Below are positions 44,948 through 53,223 of a stretch of 64,000 nt of DNA, piece after piece. The stretch's first letter is position 1, and each line of letters opens with the position of its first letter. This DNA comes from CAVUAF01 sp963739375 (GTDB taxonomy: Bacteria > Acidobacteriota > Terriglobia > Terriglobales > Acidobacteriaceae): NCBI GenBank assembly GCA_963739375.1, contig CAVUAF010000020.1:289762-353761 (forward strand), given 5' to 3'. The notes beneath the pieces were generated by a model. That model was given only the letters and a program-made list of their open reading frames with translations, was not told the DNA's origin and searched no databases. The position numbers and the translations under genes were made by a program.

Positions 44948-46195
44948 GCGCAGCGCGCGTCGTCATCACCGGGATGGGCGTGGTCAGCCCCAACGGCATC
45001 GGCAACCGGGCATTCTGCGGCGCGGTGCTCGCGGGACGCAGCGGGGTAGCGCGCATCACGCGCTTCGATCCCTCCGACCTGCCGGTGCAAATTGCCGGCG
45101 AGGTGCGCGACTTCGACGAGCTGGCGTGGATCGACCGCCACGAGCGGAAGCACGTGTCGCGCGCCGTGCCCATGACGATCGCGGCGTCGGCGGAGGCGCT
45201 GAGCGACGCCGGCCTCGACCCCGCGGGCATGTCGCTCGGGGGCAAGCGCGAGATCGGGGTGCTGCTGGGCAGCGGCGGCGGGGCGCAGGAGTTCAGCGAA
45301 GAGCAATACCGGCTGTGGCTGAGCGGGCGCGTGAAGCGGTTTCGCTGTTCAGCATTCCCAGCGGCACCATGGGGACGCTGGCGAGCGAGGTCAGCATGCG
45401 CTTCGGGTTCCGCGGCCCGAGCCACGTGGTCACCACCGGCTGCACGTCGTCCACCGACGCGCTCGCCTACGCCTACCGCGAAATCCAGCGCGGCGCGCTG
45501 CCGCTGATGCTGGCCGGCGGGGTGGATGTCCCCGATCGCCCCCGGCATCGTCAAGGGCTTCACCCTGATGAAGATCCTGACCGCGCGCGTGGAACCACGC
45601 GCCGGAGCGCGCCTCGCGGCCGTTTTCCGCCGACCGCGACGGCTTCGTGCTGGCCGAAGGGGCGTGGATGTTCATCCTGGAAGACTACGAACACGCACGC
45701 GCCCGCGGCGCCCGCATCTACGCGGAGGTGGCCGGGTACGGCTCGACCTGCGAGGCCTTTCACCGGGTGCGGCTGGAGGAAGGCGGCGAGGAACCGGCGC
45801 GCGCCATCGCGCTGGCCATGGCGGAAGCGCGCATCGCCGCGAGCGACGTGGGCTACGTCAACCTGCACGGCACTTCAACGCAACTCAACGACCGCATCGA
45901 GACGCGCGCGCTCAAGCTGGCGCTCGGAGAGCAGGCGCGCCGCGTGCCCATGTCGTCGCTGAAATCGCAGATCGGGCACCCGCAGGGGGCGTGCGGCGCC
46001 GCCGGCGTGGCTGCGACGCTGGTCGCGATGCAGCACGGGCAGCTCCCGCCCACCATCAACCTCGAACAGCCCGACCCGGAGTGCGATCTCGACTACGTCC
46101 CCGCAGCCGGACGGCGGGCGGCCATTGAGCATGCAGTATGCAACTGCATCGCCTTTGGCTCGAAGAATTCAGCGCTGGTGCTGAGGCGCTGCTAG
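44944..46195 (+). CDS. fabF: Beta-ketoacyl-ACP synthase II-type enzyme (three indels)
   Basis: Condenses malonyl-ACP with acyl-ACP. Pieces in order: VVITGMGVVSPNG, then VSLFSIPSGTMG and HVVTTGCTSSTDALAYA with the active-site Cys, then APGIVKGFTLMKILT, then APERASRPFSADRDGFVLAE, VNLHGTSTQLND (His) and SSLKSQIGHPQGACGAAGVA (His). Frames break near 45337 (base missing), 45531 (extra C in CCCC) and 45589 (extra G). Correction gives 416 residues, the FabF length. The thiolase box reads TTGCTSS, not the usual TACATS, so it may be a secondary KAS of a special pathway. ATGA overlap with the TPR gene suggests coupled translation. Confidence 0.85.
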
Positions 46196-46221
46196 CTGCT
46201 GGCTGCTGGCTGCTGGCTTCA
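46193..46221. repeat. Heptamer array, unit GCTGCTG, between two convergent genes
   Basis: Three 7-nt units plus flanking half units fill the whole 23-base gap between the fabF and helicase stops; both stop codons touch the array. Confidence 0.75.
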
Positions 46222-49155
46222 GTTCGCGGCGTAGTTCTGCTCTTCGGTGGCCGGGCAGAGCGGGCGGTAGCCGCAGAAGCGGCAATGGAATCCCGGCTTG
46301 GGGTCGAACTCGCCAGCGGCGATCTGGGCCGCGACCTCCGCCACCTTCGCTTCCAGGGCGGCGAGGTCGGAGGGGTCACGCACCGTGACCACCGCCTCAT
46401 TGTTCTCCAGGTTGTGCAGCACCAGCCGCTCCGGGACGAATCCCAGGTGGCGGGCGGCGAGGGCGTAGAGCCCGAGCTGGGTGCTGGCGTCGGCTTCCTT
46501 CTGATCGCGCGGCGAGCCGGTCTTGTAATCGACGACGGCCACGGCCTTGTCGTGGAGGCGGTCGAGCCGGTCGATGCGCCCGCGCAGGGTGACGCCGCCG
46601 AGCTTCAATTCGAAGGTCTGCTCGGTGGCGATGACTGCGGGGAGGGGTGCGGCGCGGGTGGCGGCGGCGAAGGCGCGCAGTTCCGCCTCGCCCTGCTTGA
46701 GGTAGAGCGACGCCTGGTGCGGGTCCTCGATGGGCAACGCCGCCAGCGCGTCGCGGAAGACGCCGAGCAGGCGCTCGACGGCGAGCGGGCGGCCTTGCCG
46801 GATGCCGTCGAAGTACGCTTTGAGCGCGTCGTGCACCGCCTTGCCGTAGCGCAGCGCCGCCGGGGTGTCGGTGGGGAGCTGCCAATCGCGCTCCAGCTTG
46901 AATTGCAGCGGGCAGCGCTGGTAACGGTCGATGGCGGTGGCGCTGAGCGGCGCGCGCACCAGCGACGCTGCCGGCGCCAGCGACACCCACTCGCCGATGG
47001 GCGCCAGCGCCGCCGCGGCTGCAATGGTGCCGAGCGTCTGGGCGTGCTGCACGCGCAGCACCGGTTCCAGCCCCGGCTTGCCGATGAGATCGCGGAGGTA
47101 GCCGTCGGGACGCGGATCGCGCTTGCCGCGGCCAGCGCGGGCGCAGATGGTGAGCGCATCGCGGGCGCGCGTCATGGCGACGTAGAAGAGGCGCCGCTCT
47201 TCCTGGCCATGCAGTTCCCGGCCGTCGTCGGCCGCCGCCATGCGGGAGCGCAATTCCGCCGGCAGGTCAAACAGCGGCTGATGGTATTGCGTCGGAAACG
47301 ACTGCCGGTTGGCGCGCAGCACGAATACCGCGGTGAATTCCAGGCCCTTGGCGGTGTGCGCCGTCAGCAGCCGCACCGCGTCGGGCGCGGCGGCATCGGC
47401 GTCGCGCGCTTCCGGCAGCTGGATTTCCTTGTCCTGCTCCTCCAGCCAGCGCAGGTAGTCGAGAAATTCGGCCAGGCTGCCAGTGCGGGTGATCGCCTTC
47501 TCCTGCCACCGGCGGACATATTCGCGCAGCACGGCCAGCGGCGTACTCTCCGGCAGCGCGAACACCTCTTGCACCGTTTGCAGCGCCGCCGGCGCGGGCG
47601 TCGTCTCCGGCTGGATGCGGCGGCGCGCCGTCGCCAGCGCCGCCAGCACCGCGGCGCCGCCCGGCACCTTTTCCAGCGCCGCGGTGAGCGACGGGTCGGA
47701 GCGCCGCAGTCCCAGTTCGTCGCGCAGGGCCGCCGGAGCGAGGCCAAACTGCGGCAGCGCCGCCACGCGCAAGACGCTGACCGCGTCCCCCGGCGCCGCG
47801 ACCGCGCGCAGCGCGGCCAGCGCGTCGCGCCCTTCGCGCGTGTCGCGCACCCCCATGCCCTTCACCACGAAGGGGACGTGGCGCGCCGCGAGTTCGCGCG
47901 CCACCTGCGTGCGATGCGCGTGCTGGCGGTAGAGCACGGCGAAGTTGCACCAGCCGAATTCGTGCGGGCGTCCCGGACAGCGGCAGGCCAGCGACGCCTG
48001 GCGCTGCACCATCGCCTCCGCCACGTGCACGGCCTCGGTCTCGGCGCCGATGGTGATGACGGCGTCCACCTGCACCGGGAGCAGCCGGCGGCCTTGCTTC
48101 GCGGCCTCGTCCTCGCGCGCGGAGCGCAGCTGGTGGCGCTTGAGCTTCAGCGCCGGCGACGCCTGCTCGCTCACCGGGGATGGATTGTGGCTGATCACTT
48201 CCCACGCGCAATCGAGGATGGCCTGGCGCGAGCGGCGGTTCTCAAACAGGTGGGCGGTCGCGGCCTGCGGGAAGCGGCGCACAAACTCGTCGAAGGCCGC
48301 GCTGCACGCGCCGCGGAAGCGGTAGATGGCCTGGTCGGGATCGCCGACGGCGAAGATGTTCTGCGCCTCGCCGGCGAGCAGCGCCGCCAGCTCGATCTGC
48401 GCCACGTTGGCATCCTGAAATTCGTCGATCAACAGGAAGCGCGCCCGCTGCCGCTCCGCGGCGAGCACGGCCGGCTCGCGGCGCAGCAACTCGACCGCGC
48501 CCAGGATCATGTGTCCGAAGGTGCCCAGCCCGTCCTGCGCCAGCATGCGCTCGACGGTGCGGAAGACGGCCGCGATCTCGCGGCAGCGCGCGATGACTTC
48601 CTCGCGCGGCAGCTCCTCGTCCGCCTTGCCGACGCGCGGCAGCGAGCGGCGACCGGCGGCGAGTTCCGCGACATATTGCTCGTAGGCGGCCGCATCCACC
48701 AGCTCGTCGTGGCAGCGCGCGAAGAAGCGCAGCAGGTCGTGCAGGAACTGGGCCGGTGAAGCGGCGCGGACAAAGCGCTCGAGCGGCAGCTCGCGCTGTG
48801 CCAGGCGGCGCCGCAGGTAGATCCACAGGTCAACCTCGTCCACCACGTCAAAACCGCGCCCATGGTCTTTTATCAGCTGGTAGCACCATGCGTGGAAGGT
48901 GCCGGCGCGCACCTGGCCGGCCCAGAGCGGCCCGACCAACTCGCTGAGCTGCGTGCGCATGCGCGCGGCGGCGTTCTCGGTGTAGGTGACGAGTTGGATT
49001 TCGTCGGGGCGGGCGTGGCCGCCGTCAATCAACGCCGCGACGCGCCGCACCAGCACCGTGGTCTTGCCCGTGCCCGCGCCCGCCACCACCAGCATGGGGC
49101 CGCGCACGTGCGCGATGGCGCGCTGCTGCTCGGGACTCGGGAGAAATTTGGGCAT
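46219..49155 (-). CDS. UvrD-like superfamily 1 helicase with C-terminal PD-(D/E)XK nuclease
   Basis: 978 residues. Helicase motifs: Q motif PSPEQQRAI, Walker A VVAGAGTGKTTVLVRR, motif Ia TYTENAAARM, motif II LLIDEFQDAN, motif III VGDPDQAIYRFRGA, motif IV FENRRSRQAI, motif V HTAKGLEFTAVFVL and motif VI YVAMTRARDAL. The last 250 residues are a RecB/AddB-like nuclease (LGGVTLRGRIDRLDRL, VVDYKTGSPRDQ) ending in a Cys cluster (CRFCGYRPLC) that may hold part of an Fe-S site. It is an AddA/UvrD hybrid probably for double-strand-break processing or repair. No AddA/B partner is in view. Follows rsmE by 123 bases. Confidence 0.92.
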   Translation of the reverse strand: MPKFLPSPEQQRAIAHVRGPMLVVAGAGTGKTTVLVRRVAALIDGGHARPDEIQLVTYTENAAARMRTQLSELVGPLWAGQVRAGTFHAWCYQLIKDHGRGFDVVDEVDLWIYLRRRLAQRELPLERFVRAASPAQFLHDLLRFFARCHDELVDAAAYEQYVAELAAGRRSLPRVGKADEELPREEVIARCREIAAVFRTVERMLAQDGLGTFGHMILGAVELLRREPAVLAAERQRARFLLIDEFQDANVAQIELAALLAGEAQNIFAVGDPDQAIYRFRGACSAAFDEFVRRFPQAATAHLFENRRSRQAILDCAWEVISHNPSPVSEQASPALKLKRHQLRSAREDEAAKQGRRLLPVQVDAVITIGAETEAVHVAEAMVQRQASLACRCPGRPHEFGWCNFAVLYRQHAHRTQVARELAARHVPFVVKGMGVRDTREGRDALAALRAVAAPGDAVSVLRVAALPQFGLAPAALRDELGLRRSDPSLTAALEKVPGGAAVLAALATARRRIQPETTPAPAALQTVQEVFALPESTPLAVLREYVRRWQEKAITRTGSLAEFLDYLRWLEEQDKEIQLPEARDADAAAPDAVRLLTAHTAKGLEFTAVFVLRANRQSFPTQYHQPLFDLPAELRSRMAAADDGRELHGQEERRLFYVAMTRARDALTICARAGRGKRDPRPDGYLRDLIGKPGLEPVLRVQHAQTLGTIAAAAALAPIGEWVSLAPAASLVRAPLSATAIDRYQRCPLQFKLERDWQLPTDTPAALRYGKAVHDALKAYFDGIRQGRPLAVERLLGVFRDALAALPIEDPHQASLYLKQGEAELRAFAAATRAAPLPAVIATEQTFELKLGGVTLRGRIDRLDRLHDKAVAVVDYKTGSPRDQKEADASTQLGLYALAARHLGFVPERLVLHNLENNEAVVTVRDPSDLAALEAKVAEVAAQIAAGEFDPKPGFHCRFCGYRPLCPATEEQNYAAN

Positions 49156-49160
49156 GAGGC

Positions 49161-49218
49161 AGTTCTCAGTTCTCAGTTCTCAGTTCTCAGTTCTCAGTTC
49201 TCAGTTCTCAGTTCTCAG
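49161..49218. repeat. Heptamer array, unit AGTTCTC
   Basis: Eight near-perfect 7-nt units between rsmE and the helicase gene. The same unit occurs at 51304-51347. Confidence 0.85.
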
Positions 49219-49278
49219 TACCCGGAACCTAGTGCCCAGTGGCCAGAGCTGAGTACTGGGTACTGGTGAAACCAGAAC

Positions 49279-49992
49279 CTAGGCGCGCGTGAGCGCTTGC
49301 AGCACGGCCAGCGCGGCGACCGCGGCGGTCTCGGTGCGCAGGATGGTGGGGCCGAGCGACGCCGCCAGCCATCCGGCGGCGGCGAAGCGCGCCACCTCAT
49401 CGTGCGTCCAGCCACCCTCGGGGCCGATCGCCAGCGTCCATGATGCGGCGTCGCGATGAGCCTGCAACACGTCGGCGAGCGCGGCGTCGTGCTCGCTCTC
49501 CGCGAGCACGACGCGGGTCTCCCCACCGGGTGCCAGCGCCGCCTGGAGCTTGATGGGAGCGGCAATCTCGGGGGCCGCGGTGCGGCGCGACTGTTCGGCC
49601 GCTTCGCGCGCGACGCGGCGCCAGCGCTCCACTCGCTTCCCCGCGGCTGCGGCAAGGTGGGCGTCGGTGCGGGCGGCGACGAGCGGCACGATGCGGGCGA
49701 CGCCCAGCTCGGTCAGCTTTTCCACCGCCCACTCGAAGCGATCGAACTTGATGACCGCCAGCACCACGGTGACAGGCGCCAGCCGCGGCGCCGGCACGTC
49801 TTCGCCGAGTGCGAATTCCACCCGCTCGTCGGTGACGCGGGTGACGCGCCCGCGGCGCACGCGCTCGCCGGCCGCGATGTCGAACTCCTGCCCCACCCGC
49901 GCGCGCAGCACCCGCGCCAGGTGCGCGGCGTGCGCCCCGGTCAGGGCGGCGCGCTGGGCATCGAATTCGTCGGCAATCCAGCGGCGGCGCAT
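49279..49992 (-). CDS. rsmE: 16S rRNA (uracil-1498-N3)-methyltransferase RsmE
   Basis: 237 residues. N-terminal PUA-like domain (HLARVLRARVGQEFDI) and C-terminal SPOUT knot: KFDRFEWAVEKLTELGV, RWRRVAREAAEQSRRTAAP, LAIGPEGGWTHDEV and LGPTILRTETAAVAAL. Methylates U1498 of 16S rRNA in the assembled 30S subunit. Positioned after dnaJ in the heat-shock run, a frequent bacterial order (dnaJ-prmA/rsmE). Confidence 0.95.
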   Translation of the reverse strand: MRRRWIADEFDAQRAALTGAHAAHLARVLRARVGQEFDIAAGERVRRGRVTRVTDERVEFALGEDVPAPRLAPVTVVLAVIKFDRFEWAVEKLTELGVARIVPLVAARTDAHLAAAAGKRVERWRRVAREAAEQSRRTAAPEIAAPIKLQAALAPGGETRVVLAESEHDAALADVLQAHRDAASWTLAIGPEGGWTHDEVARFAAAGWLAASLGPTILRTETAAVAALAVLQALTRA

Positions 49993-49998
49993 GGGAGC

Positions 49999-50167
49999 AG
50001 TTTCTAGTTTCGAGTTTCTAGTTTCGAGTGTCAGCTGACCGACGACGTGACAAATGATACCAGTGTACGCAAGTGCAAGGCGGTGCCTCGTTACCGAGGC
50101 CGCTGAAAACTAGAGACTAGAGACTAGAAACTAGAAACTAGAAACCAGAAACTAGAAACTCGAAACT
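49999..50167. repeat. Inverted pair of heptamer arrays (TTTCTAG / CTAGAAA) in the dnaJ-rsmE spacer
   Basis: TTTCTAG-type units at 49999-50028 and their reverse complement CTAGAAA-type units at 50107-50167 enclose about 80 bases that include a small hairpin GCCTCG-TTAC-CGAGGC (50085-50100). The whole can fold into a long stem downstream of dnaJ. Confidence 0.75.
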
Positions 50168-50171
50168 GCCC

Positions 50172-51299
50172 TTACGAGAACATGTCTTTCATCTTGCCCA
50201 GCAGCGAGCGGCGCTGCGGCTTGTTCTCGATGGGGTGGGCCGCTTCCAGTTCCTGCAACAGCTCGCGCTGCCGCTTGCTGAGCTTGTGCGGCGTCTGCAC
50301 CCGGACTTCGACGTACAGGTCGCCCCTGCCGTGTCCGTTCAGGACCGGGATGCCCTTGTTGCGGACCTTGAAGACGGTGTGGGTCTGGGTGCCTTCGGGC
50401 AGCTTGAGGGTGTGCTCGCCATCGAGCGTCGGCACCTTGATCTCCGCGCCCAGCGCCGCCTGCGCATACGAAATCGGGATGCTGCAATACAGGTCCTTGC
50501 CCTCGCGCTCGAAGAAGGGATGCTCCTTCACATTGAAGACGACGTAGAGATCGCCCGGCGGTCCGCCCTGCACGCCCGCGTCCCCGTGGCCGCCGAAGCG
50601 CATGCGGGTGCCGTCCTCGACGCCCGGCGGCACCTTGACCGGGAGGGTGCGCTGGCGCACCACGCGGCCTTCGCCGCGGCAGGAGGCACACGGGTCGGTG
50701 ATGACCTGCCCCACACCCTGGCACGTCGGGCAGGTGCGGGCCACGGTGAGGAAGCCAGTCTGGTACCGGACTTGTCCGCGGCCGCCGCAGGTGCGACATG
50801 CCGAGGGCGCCTTGCCGGCCGCCGCGCCCGAACCGTGGCAGGCTTCGCAGGTTTCATGACGGCGGGTGACGACTTCGGTCGCGGCGCCGAAGGCCGCTTC
50901 CTCGAAGGTGAGTGCCAGGTCTTCCCGCAGGTCGGCGCCGCGTTGCGCGCGAGTGCGCCGCCGGCCGCCGGCGCCGAAAGCGTCGCCGAAACCGAACAGG
51001 TCGCTGAAGATGTCGCTGAAATCGGCGAAGATGCTGGGATCGAAGCCGGCGGGCCCCGTCCCGCCGCCTACCGCGGCGTGCCCGAAGCGGTCATACTGCG
51101 CGCGCTTCTGCGGGTCGGCGAGCACGGCGTAGGCCTCGCTGGCTTCCTTGAACTTCTCCTCCGCGTCAGGGTGGTCGGGATTACGGTCCGGATGGAACTG
51201 CAGCGCCAGCTTGCGGTAGGCGCTCTTGATCTCCTGGTCGTTCGCGGCGCGGGCCACGCCCAGGACCTGGTAGTAATCGCGTTTGGTGTTGGTCGGCAA
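50172..51299 (-). CDS. dnaJ: Chaperone DnaJ
   Basis: 375 residues, type I DnaJ. J domain with HPDRNP (the HPD that stimulates DnaK), Gly/Phe linker (FGFGDAFGAGG), four CxxCxGxG zinc repeats (CEACHGSG, CRTCGGRG, CPTCQGVG, CASCRGEG) and substrate-binding C-terminal domains with VPPGVEDGTRMR. The start is TTG 51299; no ATG is available upstream and the sequence matches the family from there. dnaK is not in the window. Third gene of hrcA-grpE-dnaJ. Confidence 0.96.
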   Translation of the reverse strand: MPTNTKRDYYQVLGVARAANDQEIKSAYRKLALQFHPDRNPDHPDAEEKFKEASEAYAVLADPQKRAQYDRFGHAAVGGGTGPAGFDPSIFADFSDIFSDLFGFGDAFGAGGRRRTRAQRGADLREDLALTFEEAAFGAATEVVTRRHETCEACHGSGAAAGKAPSACRTCGGRGQVRYQTGFLTVARTCPTCQGVGQVITDPCASCRGEGRVVRQRTLPVKVPPGVEDGTRMRFGGHGDAGVQGGPPGDLYVVFNVKEHPFFEREGKDLYCSIPISYAQAALGAEIKVPTLDGEHTLKLPEGTQTHTVFKVRNKGIPVLNGHGRGDLYVEVRVQTPHKLSKRQRELLQELEAAHPIENKPQRRSLLGKMKDMFS

Positions 51300-51303
51300 A
51301 CTT

Positions 51304-51392
51304 TAGTTCTCAGTTCTCGGTTCTCAGTTCTCAGTTCTCAGTTCTCATACTAGGACAGGACCGGCCCACTGAGAACTGGGAACTGAGAACTA
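51304..51392. repeat. Inverted heptamer arrays (AGTTCTC / ACTGAGA) between grpE and dnaJ
   Basis: AGTTCTC units at 51304-51347 face GAGAACT-type units at 51365-51391. The second part includes the grpE stop codon. It can form a strong hairpin between the two genes. Confidence 0.75.
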
Positions 51393-51947
51393 GCTTTTCT
51401 GGTTCCTGGCCACCCGCACCATCGCCGGGCGCAGCAGGCGTTCCTTGATCTTGTAGCCGCGCTGCATCTCTTCGACGACGTGATGATCGGGCACCGCGGT
51501 GGTCTCCACCATCTCCACCGCCTGGTGCAGCGCAGGATCAAACGGCTGCCCCTGGGCGGCCAGCGGCTGCACCCCGAGCTTCCCCAGGGCATCGAGAAGC
51601 TGCCGGTAGATGAGTTCCACGCCGCTGCGGAATTCCCCGCCGCGCGCGTGTTGCAGGGCGAGCTCCAGCGAATCAAGCACCGGCAGGAAGAGGCGGGCGG
51701 CGTCGGTGACGGCGTACTCGCGAAACTCGGCCTGCTCGCGCGTGGCGCGCTTGCGATAGTTGTCGAACTCCGCCTGCAGCCGGGCCAAGCGGTCGTAGAG
51801 CATCTCCCGCTCGTCCTGCAGCCTTTGCAGCTCCTCCGGCAGCACCGCGGCGGCGGGCCCGGCGTCGTCTTCCGCGGGCGGCAGCTCATGCGCCGCGTCG
51901 AGAATCGCTTCGGCTTCCGGCTCGGTCTTTCCGTTCTTCCGTGCCAT
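51390..51947 (-). CDS. grpE: Nucleotide exchange factor GrpE
   Basis: 185 residues. Releases ADP from DnaK. Acidic N-terminus, long coiled-coil helix (ERMLYDRLARLQAEFDNYRK; note REMLYDRL), then FDNYRKRATREQAE, the family signature, and the beta wing (LRPAMVRVARN). The usual GrpE motif VxxxPxY is modified. Lies 24 bases after hrcA. Confidence 0.93.
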   Translation of the reverse strand: MARKNGKTEPEAEAILDAAHELPPAEDDAGPAAAVLPEELQRLQDEREMLYDRLARLQAEFDNYRKRATREQAEFREYAVTDAARLFLPVLDSLELALQHARGGEFRSGVELIYRQLLDALGKLGVQPLAAQGQPFDPALHQAVEMVETTAVPDHHVVEEMQRGYKIKERLLRPAMVRVARNQKS

Positions 51948-51971
51948 GGTGGCTTCGCTTCCGGGGACAAC

Positions 51972-53018
51972 TTACTCCGCTTCGTTCAGGATGCGGTCAA
52001 AGAGCCGCGCGATGTATTGCACGGCGGTGATGGTGTGCTCGTAATCGATGCGCGTCGGGCCCAGCACGGCGAGCGATCCCATCACCTCGTTGCCGACGCG
52101 CGCCGGCGCCCCGATGAGCGCCAGGTTGCGCATTCCCGGCAGCGTGTCCTCGAGCCCGATGACCACCCGCACCGCTTCCTGCCGGGCGTCGAGATACGCG
52201 GCCAGCAGGTCGGCCACGCGCTGCTTCTCTTCCAGCGTGTGCAACAGCTCGCGCAACCGCTCCTGGTCTTCTTCGCTCCCAATCAGGTTGGCCGCGCCGC
52301 CGATGTACACCGCTTCGCCGGCCGGGTCGGGCGCCAGCGCGCCCTGCTGATAGAGCTGCGCAATCGACTGCGCCAGGCGGTCGTACTCGCCGCGCTCCTG
52401 CTCGATGAGCTGGGCGATCTCGGCGCGCACCGCGTCCATGGTCCAGCCGCGGAAGTTGTCGTTGATGTAGCGCGCCGCCAGGTCCAGGTCCGCCTGCGGC
52501 AGGTCGCGCTCGACGCGCAGCACGCGGTCGCGTACCACGCCCGCGTGCGTCACCACCACCGCCAGCACCTTGTGCTCGGCGAGCCGCGAAAAATACACGT
52601 GATCGAGCGCGTTTTTCGGCCCGGTGAGCGACACCGCGACGCCGACGCCGTGCGACACCAGCGAGAGCACCTGCGAGGTGCGCTCCAGGAACTCCTGCAC
52701 ATCCGAGATCCCGTGGAGCTGCTGCTGGATGACGCTCTCATCGGCCGGGGAAAGCCGCGCCTTCCCGGTGAGCTGGTCGACGTAGAAGCGGTAGGCGGCG
52801 GCGGTGGGGACGCGCCCCGCCGAAGTGTGCGGCTGCTGCAGGTAGCCGGCGTCGGCGAGGTCGGCCATGACGTTGCGAATGGTCGCCGCGCTCAGCCCTT
52901 GCGCTTTGCCGCGCGCCAGCGTGCGCGAGCCCACCGGCTCGCCGGAGGCGATGTAGGTGTCCACGATCGCGGTCAGAATTTCGCGCTCGCGCTCGCCGAT
53001 TTGTCCGGTGGGTGCCAT
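51972..53018 (-). CDS. hrcA: Heat-inducible transcription repressor HrcA
   Basis: 348 residues. Winged helix (EREREILTAIVDTYIASGEP, VGSRTLARGKAQGLSAATIR, NVMADLADAGYLQQPHTSAG), GAF-like domain and dimerisation region; VPTAAAYRFYVD and GSLAVLGPTRIDYEHT are family motifs. It represses heat-shock genes by binding CIRCE and is itself activated by GroEL. ATG 53018 was chosen by alignment of the N-terminus; ATG 53069 would put the palindrome inside the coding start. No CIRCE (TTAGCACTC-N9-GAGTGCTAA) is present upstream. Confidence 0.93.
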   Translation of the reverse strand: MAPTGQIGEREREILTAIVDTYIASGEPVGSRTLARGKAQGLSAATIRNVMADLADAGYLQQPHTSAGRVPTAAAYRFYVDQLTGKARLSPADESVIQQQLHGISDVQEFLERTSQVLSLVSHGVGVAVSLTGPKNALDHVYFSRLAEHKVLAVVVTHAGVVRDRVLRVERDLPQADLDLAARYINDNFRGWTMDAVRAEIAQLIEQERGEYDRLAQSIAQLYQQGALAPDPAGEAVYIGGAANLIGSEEDQERLRELLHTLEEKQRVADLLAAYLDARQEAVRVVIGLEDTLPGMRNLALIGAPARVGNEVMGSLAVLGPTRIDYEHTITAVQYIARLFDRILNEAE

Positions 53019-53059
53019 GGAGATATGCTGCGGCCGGCCGCCTGCGGCCCTGCCGCTCT

Positions 53060-53090
53060 GCCTAACCACTTTAGATGCAGTAAGTTAGGC
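53060..53090. promoter_or_regulatory. Inverted repeat GCCTAAC-N17-GTTAGGC before hrcA
   Basis: Perfect 7-base arms, 25-55 bases downstream of the inferred transcription start. Position fits an operator or a leader stem; sequence does not match CIRCE. Confidence 0.5.
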
Positions 53091-53121
53091 GAGGACTCAC
53101 AAGCTGCTGACGGCTGCCCTG

Positions 53122-53150
53122 ATTGTAGGAAGGTGGGGAGTCGGCGTCAA
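53122..53150 (-). promoter_or_regulatory. Sigma-70-type promoter of hrcA-grpE-dnaJ
   Basis: On the minus strand TTGACG (53150-53145) and TACAAT (53127-53122) are 17 bases apart, each 5/6 to consensus. About 100 bases upstream of ATG 53018. Confidence 0.75.
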
Positions 53151-53223
53151 GCGCGACGCGGGACATGCAAGCAGTCGGGACTTCGCTCAGCACGACCTCG
53201 GCGAGAGTGTCGAGGGGCACTCT

